Positions 19,133-27,585 of a DNA stretch of 40,659 bases are shown here, in pieces. The DNA comes from Saccharopolyspora montiporae (GTDB lineage: Bacteria > Actinomycetota > Actinomycetes > Mycobacteriales > Pseudonocardiaceae). The stretch is taken from assembly GCF_015209505.1 (NCBI RefSeq), contig NZ_JADEYC010000046.1, positions 1 through 40,659 of the forward strand. Reading direction: 5' to 3'. The translations under genes were made by a program, and so were the position numbers. Position 1 is the first letter of the stretch. Each line of letters starts with the position of its first letter. The notes under the pieces are model-generated. The model had not been told where the DNA came from, did no database searches, and worked only from the letters and a program-made list of their open reading frames with translations.

Positions 19133-20962
19133 CTACCCGGCCAGTGCCTTGCGGGCCGCCGCGGCGATCGCCTCGGCGTCGATGCCCGCCTGCTGCAGCA
19201 GTTCGGCCGGGGTCCCGGAGCCGGGAAGGTCGCGCACCGCCAGCGAGTGCACCGGGGCGGGAACGCCGTGCTCCGCAAGTCCGCCCAGTACCGCTTCGCC
19301 GAGACCGCCTGCACCCCAGTGGTCCTCGGCAGTGACGATCGCGCCCGTCTCCTCGGCCGCGCGGCGCAGCGTGCCGGTGTCCACCGGCTTGACCGAGTAG
19401 AGGTCGATGACCCGCGCCTCGATCCCCTCGGTGGCCAGCGCTTCGGCGGCGGACACCGCTTCCGGCACGGTGACGCCGGCGCCGATCAGCGTCACGTCGG
19501 AACCCTCGCGCAGCACCTTCGAACCGCCGATCGGGAATTCCTCGTCCGGCCCGTACCGCACCGGGGTGGCGCCGCGGTTGGTGCGCAGGTAGCTGATGCC
19601 CGGGCGGTCGGCCACCGCCGCCACCAGTTGCGCGGTCTGGTTCGCATCGCACGGGTAGAGCACGGTGCTGCCGTGCACCGCGCGGAACATGGCCAGGTCC
19701 TCCAGCCCCATCTGGGACGGGCCGTCCTCGCCGATGGCCACGCCGGCGTGCGATCCGGCCACGCAGAAGTCCGCCTCGCTGACCGCGGCCATCCGGATGA
19801 AGTCGTAGGCGCGGGTCAGGAACGCGGCGAAGGTGGACAGGAACGGTCGCCAACCGCGGGCCTGCAGCCCGATGGCCGCGGCCACCATCTGCTGCTCGCT
19901 GATGAACATCTCGAAGTAGCGCTCGGGATGTGCGTCCCGGAACAGCTCGGAGAACGTCGAGTTGGACACCTCGCCGTCCAGGGCGATGACGTCCCCGCGC
20001 CGATTGCCCAGGGCCTCCAGCACCTGCCCGTACGCCTTGCGGGTGGCCAGTTGCTCGCCGGGGTCGAAGGTCGGCAGCTGGCCGCCCGCCGCGGTGAACG
20101 TGTGCCGGGTGCTGTCGCCGGTCGGCGCGGTGGGCGAGACGCGCAGATCGCGCACGCCGCCGAGTTCGGCGATGGCTTCCCGCGGATCCTTCAGCGGTTT
20201 GCCGTGCGCGCCGAGCTGGTCCTCGACCGCGGCCACGCCGCGCCCCTTCTTGGTGGCGGCGATGATCGCCAGCGGCCGTCCGTCCGGCTCGTCCGCCCGT
20301 TCCAGCGCGGCTTCGATCTGCGCGAGGTCGTGCCCGTCGATCTCCACGGTGCGCCAGCCGGCGGCCTGGGCGCGTGCCGCGTAGGACTCCAGGTTCCAGC
20401 CGTGCATCGTCTCGCCGGTCTGCCCCAGCCGGTTCACGTCGATCAGCGCGACCAGGTTGTCCAGCTGCTCGTGGCCCGCGTGTTCCAGGGCCTCCCAGGT
20501 CGAGCCCTCGGCCATCTCGCCGTCCCCGCACAGCACCCACACGCGGTAGGGCAGCCGGTCCAGCCGCCGGGCCGCCAGTGCGAGGCCGACGCCGACCGGC
20601 AATCCCTGGCCCAACGAGCCGGTGGCGACATCGACCCAGGGCAGGACCGGGGTGGGGTGGCCCTGCAGGCGGCTGCCGAAGGCGCGGAAGGTGAGCAGCT
20701 CCGCGTCGTCGACGGCACCGACCGCCTTGAAGCAGGAGTACAGCAGCGGGGAGGCATGCCCCTTGGAGAAGACCAGGTGGTCGTTGCGCGGATCGTCCGG
20801 ACGTGTGAAGTCCAGCCGCAGGTGGCCGTCCAGCAGGCAGGCCATCAGGTCCGCGGCCGACATGGACGACGTCGGGTGCCCGGACCCCGCCGCATCGCTA
20901 GCCCGGACCGAATCGACTCGGAGCTGTTGCGCGAGTTCATGGCGGAACGTCGTTTGGTCCAT
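19133..20962 (-). CDS. tkt: transketolase, short (animal-type) form
   Basis: The 609-residue protein contains both transketolase halves. The N-terminal part has AAGSGHPTSSMSAADLMACL (H29), FSKGHASPLLY (H69) and the thiamine-diphosphate motif GDGEMAEGSTWEALE with VNRLGQ. The C-terminal part has FEMFISEQQMVAAAIGLQAR with the catalytic Glu and SHAGVAIGEDGPSQM. It transfers two-carbon ketol units in the pentose phosphate pathway. Length and motif wording are closer to the roughly 620-residue animal-type enzymes than to the 660-700-residue bacterial TktA. No tal, zwf or rpi gene is near, so this may be a second, specialised copy. I take ATG 20960-20962. It has no good ribosome site, but a CCCCG/CGGGG hairpin lies 9-30 nt upstream; a frame extension to 21016 looks unnatural. 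Confidence 0.9.
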   Translation of the reverse strand: MDQTTFRHELAQQLRVDSVRASDAAGSGHPTSSMSAADLMACLLDGHLRLDFTRPDDPRNDHLVFSKGHASPLLYSCFKAVGAVDDAELLTFRAFGSRLQGHPTPVLPWVDVATGSLGQGLPVGVGLALAARRLDRLPYRVWVLCGDGEMAEGSTWEALEHAGHEQLDNLVALIDVNRLGQTGETMHGWNLESYAARAQAAGWRTVEIDGHDLAQIEAALERADEPDGRPLAIIAATKKGRGVAAVEDQLGAHGKPLKDPREAIAELGGVRDLRVSPTAPTGDSTRHTFTAAGGQLPTFDPGEQLATRKAYGQVLEALGNRRGDVIALDGEVSNSTFSELFRDAHPERYFEMFISEQQMVAAAIGLQARGWRPFLSTFAAFLTRAYDFIRMAAVSEADFCVAGSHAGVAIGEDGPSQMGLEDLAMFRAVHGSTVLYPCDANQTAQLVAAVADRPGISYLRTNRGATPVRYGPDEEFPIGGSKVLREGSDVTLIGAGVTVPEAVSAAEALATEGIEARVIDLYSVKPVDTGTLRRAAEETGAIVTAEDHWGAGGLGEAVLGGLAEHGVPAPVHSLAVRDLPGSGTPAELLQQAGIDAEAIAAAARKALAG

Positions 20963-21043
20963 GCACCCGTGGTGCCCCGCTCGTCGGGGTGCCGAAACCT
21001 GCCGCCGGTCGCACACCCGGTCGACCGACCGTCCTCAGTGGAC

Positions 21044-21550
21044 TCAGTTCTGCGTGTTGTTCAGCCCGGACAGCAGCCGCTTGATCACCTCGGGGTCGAT
21101 CTCGCCGGTCTGCTCGGTGGGCTTCTCGGCGGGTGCGGTGCGACCGGGGGAGCGGCGGGGCAGCGGGACGGCGTCCGCGGACACGCCGCCGGGAAGCGCG
21201 AGTTCGCACCAGACCACGGTCCCGCCGCCGGTCAGCGTGGTGGCGCCGCACCGGCCGTCGGCCAGCGCGGGGTCCAGGGCCGGGGCCTCGCCGCCCTGCT
21301 CGTCCTCGACCTCCAGCACGAGCGCCTCGCCGCTGAGCCGCAGGCGCACGGTGAGGAAACCGGGGGAGTTCTGGTCGGCGCTGTCCACGGCCGCGGTCAC
21401 GAACTGGGCGGCGAGCGTGCTCGTCTGCTCGATCATCGAGCGCAGCGACCACTCGGTCAGGGAGAACCGGACGAACATCTCCGTGCAGTTCAACGCACTC
21501 GGCAAGGCGATGAGTCGAAGGTCGTCGACTTGTGCGGTCTGGGTGCTCAC
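21044..21550 (-). CDS. RsbW-like ATPase-fold (HATPase_c) protein
   Basis: The 168-residue protein resembles the GHKL/HATPase_c_2 proteins related to anti-sigma kinases RsbW/SpoIIAB. It has the N-terminal strand-helix pattern LRLIALPSALNCTEMFVRFS followed by a long helix with QTSTLAAQFVTAAVDSAD in the place of the N-box, and RLRLSGEALVLEVEDEQGGE in place of the G1 motif. The canonical N-box Asn/Glu and G1 DxGxG are poorly kept, so ATP binding is doubtful. The C-terminal 50 residues are a charged, disordered tail. Such proteins usually control an alternative sigma factor through an antisigma antagonist, and neither partner is in the window. GTG 21548-21550 has AGAGGA upstream. Confidence 0.65.
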   Translation of the reverse strand: MSTQTAQVDDLRLIALPSALNCTEMFVRFSLTEWSLRSMIEQTSTLAAQFVTAAVDSADQNSPGFLTVRLRLSGEALVLEVEDEQGGEAPALDPALADGRCGATTLTGGGTVVWCELALPGGVSADAVPLPRRSPGRTAPAEKPTEQTGEIDPEVIKRLLSGLNNTQN

Positions 21551-22160
21551 CTGGTCCTCGTCCTCTCCACGTCCGCTGCGGGTGCCGCCTCACCCGGGTA
21601 CTTCATCTTGCCAACCCCCGCGATCCGGCCCGCAGCCAGGGGCGGACCGGCTCGACCGCGCGCCACCCGGCGCACAGGTGTTCGCCCGCGGAAGCGCTCG
21701 GCAGTGGCCGATCGTGGCGGCCGGGGCGCGGAGTCGTGCGGGGCTCCGCACGTCCGGTCCACTGCGGACACCCGCCGGACCGTCCGGTGCCGGCTGCGCG
21801 AGCGCTGGTCACGGCCTCGTGGCGAGGGTGCCGGGCGCTTGGGCATGTCCGGAAGTTACGGCACGGCTCCGCGGCCGGTACACCCTTCTGGGCGTATCGG
21901 TTCCGCAACGGCGGTGTGCCGCGCGGATGAGCGCGCGGCCACCGGCGGATGTCGTCGTGGCCCGGTTCACCGGTCCGTTCGGCGCATTGCGGGCGAAGCA
22001 GGCGCGCCCGTCGGCGCACGGTACCGGCGTGATCACCGCCCGCGCGCAACGCTCGTGATCTGCAGCGTCGGTCACACCGGGACGTTTTCCTCTGCCCGCC
22101 GGGTTCCGGCGCGGGCACTGTCTGTGGTGTCCGAACACCGGCAGAGGGAGGGAGCGGGCC
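21551..22160. other. 610-bp stretch without a supported gene
   Basis: This gap separates the divergent RsbW-like and Acg-type genes. Frames here are open only because the DNA is GC-rich: their translations are Arg/Pro/Ala-rich, lack ribosome sites and resemble nothing I recognise. Apart from the possible minus-strand promoter and the AGGGAGGGA ribosome site at the right end, I see no repeats, tRNA or clear hairpin. It may be a decayed gene or an untranslated RNA region. Confidence 0.5.
21590..21615 (-). promoter_or_regulatory. possible stress-sigma (SigB/SigF-type) promoter
   Basis: On the minus strand GTTG (21612-21615) and GGGTGA (21590-21595) are 16 bp apart, close to the GTTT-N14-16-GGGTAA pattern of SigB/SigF promoters. 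They would start RNA about 30 nt before the RsbW-like gene. Two positions deviate from consensus. Confidence 0.3.
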
Positions 22161-23153
22161 ATGACGTGGTTCCCGGCCATGAGCAGGAAGCGGGGCGTCG
22201 CCGAGGAGCGGCCGTTCACCTCCGAGGAGGTCGAGACCCTCGCCGAAGCGGTGCGGTTGGCGCCTTCCGTGCACAACGCGCAGCCCTGGACGCTGGCGGT
22301 CGACGGCCGCAGCGCCACCTTGCACGAGCGGTCCGTGGAAGGCCTGCACGAGCAGGACCCGGAGGGCCGCGACCGGCGCATCTCCGTCGGTGCGGCCGTC
22401 GCCGATCTCGCGCTGTCCGTGCGCGCGCTCGGCTGGGCCACCGATGTGCGGTGGCACGCCGAGGACGAACCGGGCACCGCGACGGTGATCGGCACGCACC
22501 GGCAGCGCGCGACGGTGCTGGACCGCGAGCGCGCCCGCGCCATCGGTGAGCGGGCGAGTTTCCGGCGCCCGTTCGCGGGGCGGGTGGTGCCGCACTTGCT
22601 GCGCACCTGCGTGATCTCGGCGGCGACGGTGCAGGCGAGCTGGATCCGCGGTGGTGCCGAGGAGCGCGCGCTGGCGCGGAACCTCGCCCGCGCGGCGCGG
22701 ATCAACCGCAGCGACGTCCGGTACCAGCGCGAGCTGGGCATGTGGATGTCCGAACCCAGCGGCGGCACGGGTTTCCCGGCCGATGCCCTGGCCGAGACCG
22801 GGCTCCCGTCGGTGGGGTTGGTCGGATCCGGCACCCGACTGCCCGACCAGGAGCGGCTCGCCGAGTGGATCGGCCAGGAGTCGGTGCTGGTGTTCAGCAC
22901 GCTGACCGACGGTCCTCGGGATCAGCTGCGGGTGGGCATGGCGGTTCAGCGCGCCTGGTTGGAGGCGACCCGGCTCGGGTTGGTCGGTTCGGTGCTGACC
23001 CAGCCGCTGCGCCTGTCGGAGGTGCGGACCGAGCTGCGCGACGAGCTCGGGCTCGGCGGGATCCCGCAGGTGCTGCTGCGCGTCGGCTTCCCCCCGGAGC
23101 CGCACGTCCCGCACGCCGAGCGTCGCCCGTTGCCGCAGGTGTTCGAGGACTGA
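22161..23153 (+). CDS. Acg-type nitroreductase-fold FMN protein
   Basis: The 330-residue protein matches the Acg family (Mycobacterium Rv2032/Rv3131-like). It has the nitroreductase opening LAEAVRLAPSVHNAQPWTLA, the ERASFRRPF segment typical of the family, and a second half with VFSTLTDGPRDQLRVGMAVQ and IPQVLLRVGFPP. Acg proteins are nitroreductase homologues in which a lid closes over bound flavin; they are tied to hypoxic or redox stress and may store FMN rather than reduce substrates. AGGGAGGGA precedes the ATG. Its 3' end overlaps the apparent tail of the convergent MFS gene by 260 bp; the Acg frame is clearly the coding one there. Confidence 0.86.
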   Translation: MTWFPAMSRKRGVAEERPFTSEEVETLAEAVRLAPSVHNAQPWTLAVDGRSATLHERSVEGLHEQDPEGRDRRISVGAAVADLALSVRALGWATDVRWHAEDEPGTATVIGTHRQRATVLDRERARAIGERASFRRPFAGRVVPHLLRTCVISAATVQASWIRGGAEERALARNLARAARINRSDVRYQRELGMWMSEPSGGTGFPADALAETGLPSVGLVGSGTRLPDQERLAEWIGQESVLVFSTLTDGPRDQLRVGMAVQRAWLEATRLGLVGSVLTQPLRLSEVRTELRDELGLGGIPQVLLRVGFPPEPHVPHAERRPLPQVFED

Positions 23154-24588
23154 CCGGCTGCCGGGCCGGCCTTTCCGGCTCCGCGTCCACCCCCGTCGGG
23201 CGCGGAGTCACCGCCGCAAGCACCGCCGCGGCCAACGCCGCTCCCGCGGCGACCAGGAAGATCCCGGTGTAGGCGGCGCGGGCCGGCAGCACCGCGCTGT
23301 CCACCCGCAGCACCCACCCGGTGGTGAACGCGACCACGACCGCGCTGCACGCCGCGGTCCCGATGGAGCGGGCGAGGCTGTTGAGGCTGTTCGCGGCCGC
23401 CGTGGTGCTCGTCGGTACCGCCTGCATGATCAGCGTCGGCAGCGCCCCGTAGGCCAGCGCACCGCCGACGGCGATCAGCGTCAGCGCCGCGACCACCAGG
23501 GCCAGCGGTGCGGTCACCATCGCCGCGGCCACGTTCCCGCAGGTGAGCACGCTCGCCCCGAGCACCACGGCGGTGCGCGGGCCGTAACGGGCCGAGAGGT
23601 GCGCCGACACCGGGGAGAACACGCCCATCGCGGCGCCGATGGGCAGCAGCACGAGCCCGCTGGCCACTAGGGACAGCCCGAAGCCGTACCCGGTGGCCCG
23701 CGGTGCCTGCATGATCTGCGCGCCGACCATGAATCCGCCGAACATCGCCGTACCCACCAACATCGAGGCGATGTTGGTGAACAGCACCGTCGGGCGCGCC
23801 GAGATCCGCAGGTCCACCAGCGGATCGCCGCGCCGCAGCTCGTAGCGCCCCCACACCAGGAACAGCACGACGGACGCGGCGCCGGGGCCGAGCACCGCGG
23901 CGCTGGTCCAGCCCCAGTCGTTGCCCTTGGACACGGCCAGCAGCAGGCACACCAGACCGGCGCTGAGCCCGACCGCGCCGGGGACGTCGAAGCCCCCGCC
24001 GGAACGCAGCGGCGAGGCCGGTACGACCAGCCGCACCAGCACGATCTCGGCGATACCGAACGCGGCGGCACCGGCGAACAGCCAGTGCCAGTCGAACCGC
24101 TCGGCGACCAGACCGGTGATCGGCAACCCGACCGCGCCGCCGATGCCCAGCGTCGCGCTCATCAGCGCCACACCGGAACCGACCCGCTCCGGCGGCAGCA
24201 CGTCGCGCATGATGCTCATGCCCAGCGGCACCACCCCGATCGCGGCGCCCTGCAGGACTCGGCCGCACAGCACCACGGCGAACTCGTCGCTGACCGCCCC
24301 CAGCGCCGAACCGGCGGCCATGCAGGCCAGCGCGATCAGCAGCATCCGCCGCTTGCCGTGCATGTCGCCGAGCCGGCCCAGCACGGGCGCGCACACCGCA
24401 CCCGCGACCAGCGTCGAGGTGACCAGCCACGCGGCATTGGCCCGGGAGGTGTCCAGCAGGTGCGGGAACTCGCCGAGCAGCGGGACCACGAGCGTCTGCA
24501 TCAGCGATACCGCGATGCCGCAGGAGGCCAGGACCGCGATGACGGTCCGGCTGCTGCGGGACGGTGCGGCGCTTGCTGCGCTGCTCAT
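22894..24588 (-). CDS. MFS transporter, DHA2 (14-TM drug:H+ antiporter) type
   Basis: About 475 residues form a hydrophobic multi-pass protein with the MFS motif A in loop 2-3 (GRLGDMHGKRRMLL), LQGAAIGVVPLGMSIMRDVL and the motif-C-like GIGGAVGLPITGLVAERF. The number of hydrophobic segments fits 14 TM helices as in EmrB/QacA exporters. It would export drugs or metabolites using the proton gradient. The ATG at 24586-24588 follows GAGGAGG. The frame then runs on for about 90 Arg/Ala/Pro-rich residues, antisense to the last 260 bp of the Acg gene, before a stop at 22894. That tail is atypical for the family and probably reflects loss of the original stop codon. Divergent from the nitronate monooxygenase. 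Confidence 0.85.
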   Translation of the reverse strand: MSSAASAAPSRSSRTVIAVLASCGIAVSLMQTLVVPLLGEFPHLLDTSRANAAWLVTSTLVAGAVCAPVLGRLGDMHGKRRMLLIALACMAAGSALGAVSDEFAVVLCGRVLQGAAIGVVPLGMSIMRDVLPPERVGSGVALMSATLGIGGAVGLPITGLVAERFDWHWLFAGAAAFGIAEIVLVRLVVPASPLRSGGGFDVPGAVGLSAGLVCLLLAVSKGNDWGWTSAAVLGPGAASVVLFLVWGRYELRRGDPLVDLRISARPTVLFTNIASMLVGTAMFGGFMVGAQIMQAPRATGYGFGLSLVASGLVLLPIGAAMGVFSPVSAHLSARYGPRTAVVLGASVLTCGNVAAAMVTAPLALVVAALTLIAVGGALAYGALPTLIMQAVPTSTTAAANSLNSLARSIGTAACSAVVVAFTTGWVLRVDSAVLPARAAYTGIFLVAAGAALAAAVLAAVTPRPTGVDAEPERPARQPVSPRTPAATGDARRAGRAAPGGSRRAAAPAGSRRARARRAARSAPPTGAAAGSAPNRPTRAGSPPTRRAEPPCPPAADPEDRRSAC

Positions 24589-24658
24589 CGTCCTCCTCGT
24601 ATGCGCTTGTGCGGCCGACCGAGGAGTAAACCCCGCGATCCGTGGTGAACGCAATGCC

Positions 24659-24709
24659 GTCCACCTGGAATTCATGCCAGTGGACCAGTTCCCGCCACCA
24701 AGTCCACTG
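24659..24709. promoter_or_regulatory. three phased GTCCAC boxes (operator array)
   Basis: GTCCAC at 24659-24664, its complement GTGGAC at 24680-24685 and GTCCAC again at 24702-24707 are spaced by 21-22 bp, two helical turns. The last two are parts of a perfect CAGTGGAC-N16-GTCCACTG inverted repeat (24678-24709). The array lies in the 209-bp gap between the divergent MFS and nitronate monooxygenase genes, so a regulator bound here could control both. Confidence 0.5.
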
Positions 24710-24727
24710 TGGATTACGCGGTGCGTC

Positions 24728-24756
24728 TGGTCAACGCCGTGCTCGACGTGCATGAT
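24728..24756 (+). promoter_or_regulatory. candidate promoter of the nitronate monooxygenase gene
   Basis: TGGTCA (24728-24733) and CATGAT (24751-24756) are 17 bp apart, each matching four of six consensus bases. They lie just downstream of the GTCCAC array and 41 bp before the start codon. Confidence 0.35.
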
Positions 24757-24797
24757 CGGACGGCGGCCGCACCGCTGCGGCGAACGGAGGATCGCTC

Positions 24798-25919
24798 ATG
24801 CGCAACGCGCTGACCGGCATGTTCGGCATCGACAGCCCGCTCGTCGGGTTCAACCGCTCACCGGGTGTGGTGGCCGAGGTGACCAAGGCCGGCGGGATGG
24901 GGGTGCTCGCCGCGACCGGGTACACGCCCGAGGAGCTCGATGCGCAACTGACCTGGATCGAGCAGCAGGTCGGCGGGCGGCCGTTCGGCGTCGACGTCCT
25001 GGTGCCGTCCAAGACCGCCACCGGCGACCCGGCCGACTACATCGCCAGCCTGCGCGCGCAGATCCCGGACGAGCACCGCCGTTTCGTGGACGAACTGCTC
25101 GCCAAGTACGACATTCCGCCGGTCCCGGACCCCGAACTGGGCAGCGAGCGGTTCGCGGCCAGCGTCGGACCGGAGATCGTCGAACCGCTGCTGGACGTCG
25201 CCTTCTCGCACCGGATTTCGCTGATGGCCAACGCGCTCGGCCCGCCACCGCCCGGGATGCTGGAGCGCGGGCGGCGCGACGGCATCCCGATCGCCGCACT
25301 GGTGGGCACGCCGGAGCACGCGGCCCGGCAGCTCGACCTCGGGGTGGACCTGCTGGTCGCGCAGGGGACCGAGGCGGGCGGGCACACGGGCACCATCGCC
25401 ACGACCGTGCTGGTCCCGGAAGTCGTCGAGGCGGCGGGCGATGTGCCGGTGCTGGCCGCGGGCGGGATCGCCTCGGGCAGGCAGATGGCGGCGGCCCTAG
25501 CCCTCGGCGCGGCGGGAGTCTGGTGCGGCTCGGTGTGGTTGTCCAGCCACGAGGACATCACCTCGCCCGCGGTCAAGGCGAAGTTCCTCGGCGCCACGAG
25601 CTCGGACACCGTGCGCTCACCGGCCAGGACCGGCAAGCCCGCGCGCCAGCTGCGCAGCGCCTGGCACGACGAGTGGGCGGGCCCGGCCTCCCCGGGCGCG
25701 CTGCCGATGCCGCTGCAACCGATGCTGGTCACCGAGGCGTGGCGGCGCATCGACCGCGCCGCCGAGCAGGGCCACGCAGGCGCCCGGGAGCTCGAATCGT
25801 TCTTCATCGGTCAGGTCGTCGGTTCGTTCGCGCAGCTGCGCCCGGCAGCCGAGATCACCCGGGAGATGATCGACGACTGCCGGGAAGTGCTGCGCGGGCT
25901 GGGCGGTCTCGCCGACTGA
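24798..25919 (+). CDS. nitronate monooxygenase (2-nitropropane dioxygenase family)
   Basis: The 373-residue FMN enzyme has the class features GMFGIDSPLVGFNRSPGVVA, EVTKAGGMGVLAATGYTPEE, the FMN phosphate region DLLVAQGTEAGGHTG and VPVLAAGGIASGRQMAAALALGAAGVWCGS (split here only by my reading). Such enzymes oxidise alkyl nitronates, including the toxin propionate-3-nitronate, to carbonyl compounds and nitrite. GGAGG lies seven bases before the ATG. It is divergent from an exporter and shares its control region, which could be a response to a nitro compound (inference). The stop is 5 bp from the convergent acyl-CoA ligase stop. Confidence 0.9.
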   Translation: MRNALTGMFGIDSPLVGFNRSPGVVAEVTKAGGMGVLAATGYTPEELDAQLTWIEQQVGGRPFGVDVLVPSKTATGDPADYIASLRAQIPDEHRRFVDELLAKYDIPPVPDPELGSERFAASVGPEIVEPLLDVAFSHRISLMANALGPPPPGMLERGRRDGIPIAALVGTPEHAARQLDLGVDLLVAQGTEAGGHTGTIATTVLVPEVVEAAGDVPVLAAGGIASGRQMAAALALGAAGVWCGSVWLSSHEDITSPAVKAKFLGATSSDTVRSPARTGKPARQLRSAWHDEWAGPASPGALPMPLQPMLVTEAWRRIDRAAEQGHAGARELESFFIGQVVGSFAQLRPAAEITREMIDDCREVLRGLGGLAD

Positions 25920-25924
25920 GGCCG

Positions 25925-27394
25925 CTACCGGCGTTCGGCGCGCAGCAGGCCGCGCCGCACCTTGCCCGCCTCGTCGCGCAGCGGTTGCGCGGTGAACTCC
26001 ACGCTGCGGGGCAGGCGGTGCGCCGCCACGTGCCCGCGCAGGTGTTCCAGCAGGGCTTCGGCGCTGACCGGAGCGCTCGGTTGCACGATCGCGTGCACCG
26101 CATTGCCCAGGTCCTCGTCCGGTAGCCCGATCACGCAGCTGTCCGCGACCGCCTCGTGCAGCCCGAGCGCGGCTTCGATCTCCGCCGGGTAGACGTTGGC
26201 CCCGCCCACCAGGATCATGTCCGATTCCCGGTCGCCGAGGTAGAGGTAGCCGTGCTCGTCGAACCATCCGATGTCGCCCAGCGATTCCCAGCCCGCGTCG
26301 TCGGCGTCGGCCGTGCCGCCGAGCAGGTGGTAGGTCGGCTCGGTGCCCGCGTCGCGGCGCATCCAGATCTTGCCTTCCCGACCCGGGCCGAGCTCGCGCC
26401 CGTCCGCGTCGCGCACCTGCATCCGACCCTTGAGCACCCTGCCCACCGAACCCGGGTGCTGCAGCCACTCCTCACCGGTGATCGCCGCGGAGGCCACCGA
26501 TTCGGTCCCGGCGTAGATCTCGCGCAGGATCGGGCCCACCCAGTCGATCCAGTGCCGCTTGAGCCAGACGGGGACCGGGGCGGCGGTGTGGAAAACGGTG
26601 CGCAGGCTGGACATGTCCGCGGCCGCGCGCACGGGTTCGGGGAGTTTCGCGATCCGGTGCAGGATCGTGGAGACCGCGTAGAGCCAACTGACCCGGTGCT
26701 CGGCGATGAGCTCCAGCGCGCGGGCCGCGTCGAAGCGGCGCATGAGCACGACGTGGTTGCCGCGCAGCAGTCCCATCGCCACGGCCATGTTCGGGCCGTT
26801 GTGCGAGACCGGGGACGGCACCAGCACGACCCCGCCGTGCTCGATCCCGAACGCGTCCGCGGCGGGGTCGATCTCCTCGACGGTGGCTGCGCCGCCGGAG
26901 ACGATGACCTTCGGCCGGCCGGTGCTCCCGCCGGAGGCCGGCGCCTTCCACGCCGGCGAGATGGCCGGGGGCAACGGGGAATCGTCCTGCTGGGCGGAAC
27001 TCCGGTGCCCCGCGGGCAGGTGCGGCCGGTTGCCGGTGACCTCGCCGGGCACGTCGCCGATCACCAGGGCCGGACCGGTGAGAGCGACGATCTCGGCGAG
27101 TTCGGCGGTGGGCAGCTTCGGGCTCAGCGGCTGCGGGACCGCGCCGATCTTCCAGCAGGCGACCTCGGCGAGCACGAACGCGGTGCTGTTTCCCAGCACG
27201 ATGGCGGTGAAATCCCCGGCGCGGACACCGGCCGCCAGCATGTCGCGGGCCAGCCGGTTGGCGGCCGACTCCAGCCGGGCGCGGGTCAGCGTTCCGTCTT
27301 CGCAGGTGAGGGCGGGTATATCGGGTCCTTCGGCGGCGAGTTCGGCCAGTCGGACCGGGAGTGGTGTGCCGGAGTGCTGATCATCGTCGGACAC
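25925..27394 (-). CDS. AMP-binding (adenylate-forming) acyl-CoA ligase-like protein
   Basis: A 489-residue ANL-superfamily protein. The P-loop is ASGGSTGRPKVIVSG, followed by LRTVFHTAAPVPVWLKRHWI and an A5-like EIYAGTESVA. The motifs LGDIGWFDEHGYLYLGDRES, DMILVGGANVYPAEIEAALG and an A10-like DEAGKVRRGLLR with the catalytic Lys follow. Motif wording resembles bile-acid- or aromatic-CoA-ligase-like proteins; the substrate is not evident. GTG 27392-27394 is chosen because AAGGAGAA lies just upstream; the frame to 27430 would enclose that site. It is divergent from the LLM monooxygenase at 27586 across 191 bp and may act on related substrates. Confidence 0.86.
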   Translation of the reverse strand: MSDDDQHSGTPLPVRLAELAAEGPDIPALTCEDGTLTRARLESAANRLARDMLAAGVRAGDFTAIVLGNSTAFVLAEVACWKIGAVPQPLSPKLPTAELAEIVALTGPALVIGDVPGEVTGNRPHLPAGHRSSAQQDDSPLPPAISPAWKAPASGGSTGRPKVIVSGGAATVEEIDPAADAFGIEHGGVVLVPSPVSHNGPNMAVAMGLLRGNHVVLMRRFDAARALELIAEHRVSWLYAVSTILHRIAKLPEPVRAAADMSSLRTVFHTAAPVPVWLKRHWIDWVGPILREIYAGTESVASAAITGEEWLQHPGSVGRVLKGRMQVRDADGRELGPGREGKIWMRRDAGTEPTYHLLGGTADADDAGWESLGDIGWFDEHGYLYLGDRESDMILVGGANVYPAEIEAALGLHEAVADSCVIGLPDEDLGNAVHAIVQPSAPVSAEALLEHLRGHVAAHRLPRSVEFTAQPLRDEAGKVRRGLLRAERR

Positions 27395-27585
27395 GGTCGG
27401 TTCTCCTTCGCGTCGGAGCCGAGGTCTCATGATCCACTATGGAGTGTTCGCCGATCGCCTCGACGACGGGAACGGTGGAAAGAACCGCCATGCGGCGGAT
27501 TGTGCTGTTCCGGAAGGCACGTGTGCACTGGTTCCGGAGCGATCGCCGCGGGCGTCCGGAAGCGCCTGTGCGTGGGGAGGTTGGC

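Noticed and set aside
21532..21930. 132-residue frame in the gene-free stretch
   Set aside because: Arg/Pro/Cys-rich composition, start inside the neighbouring gene, no ribosome site and no recognisable domain.
22077..22095. possible DosR box upstream of the Acg-type gene
   Set aside because: Only the left half (CCGGGAC) matches; the expected inverted GTCCC half is missing.
19127..22549. 1140-residue open frame on the plus strand
   Set aside because: It crosses the transketolase and RsbW-like genes in antisense and the empty gap; no domain or ribosome site.
27439..27585. upstream extension of the limonene-monooxygenase-like gene
   Set aside because: The enzyme's conserved N-terminus begins right after GTG 27586, which has GGGGAGG; the extra 49 residues look like promoter DNA.
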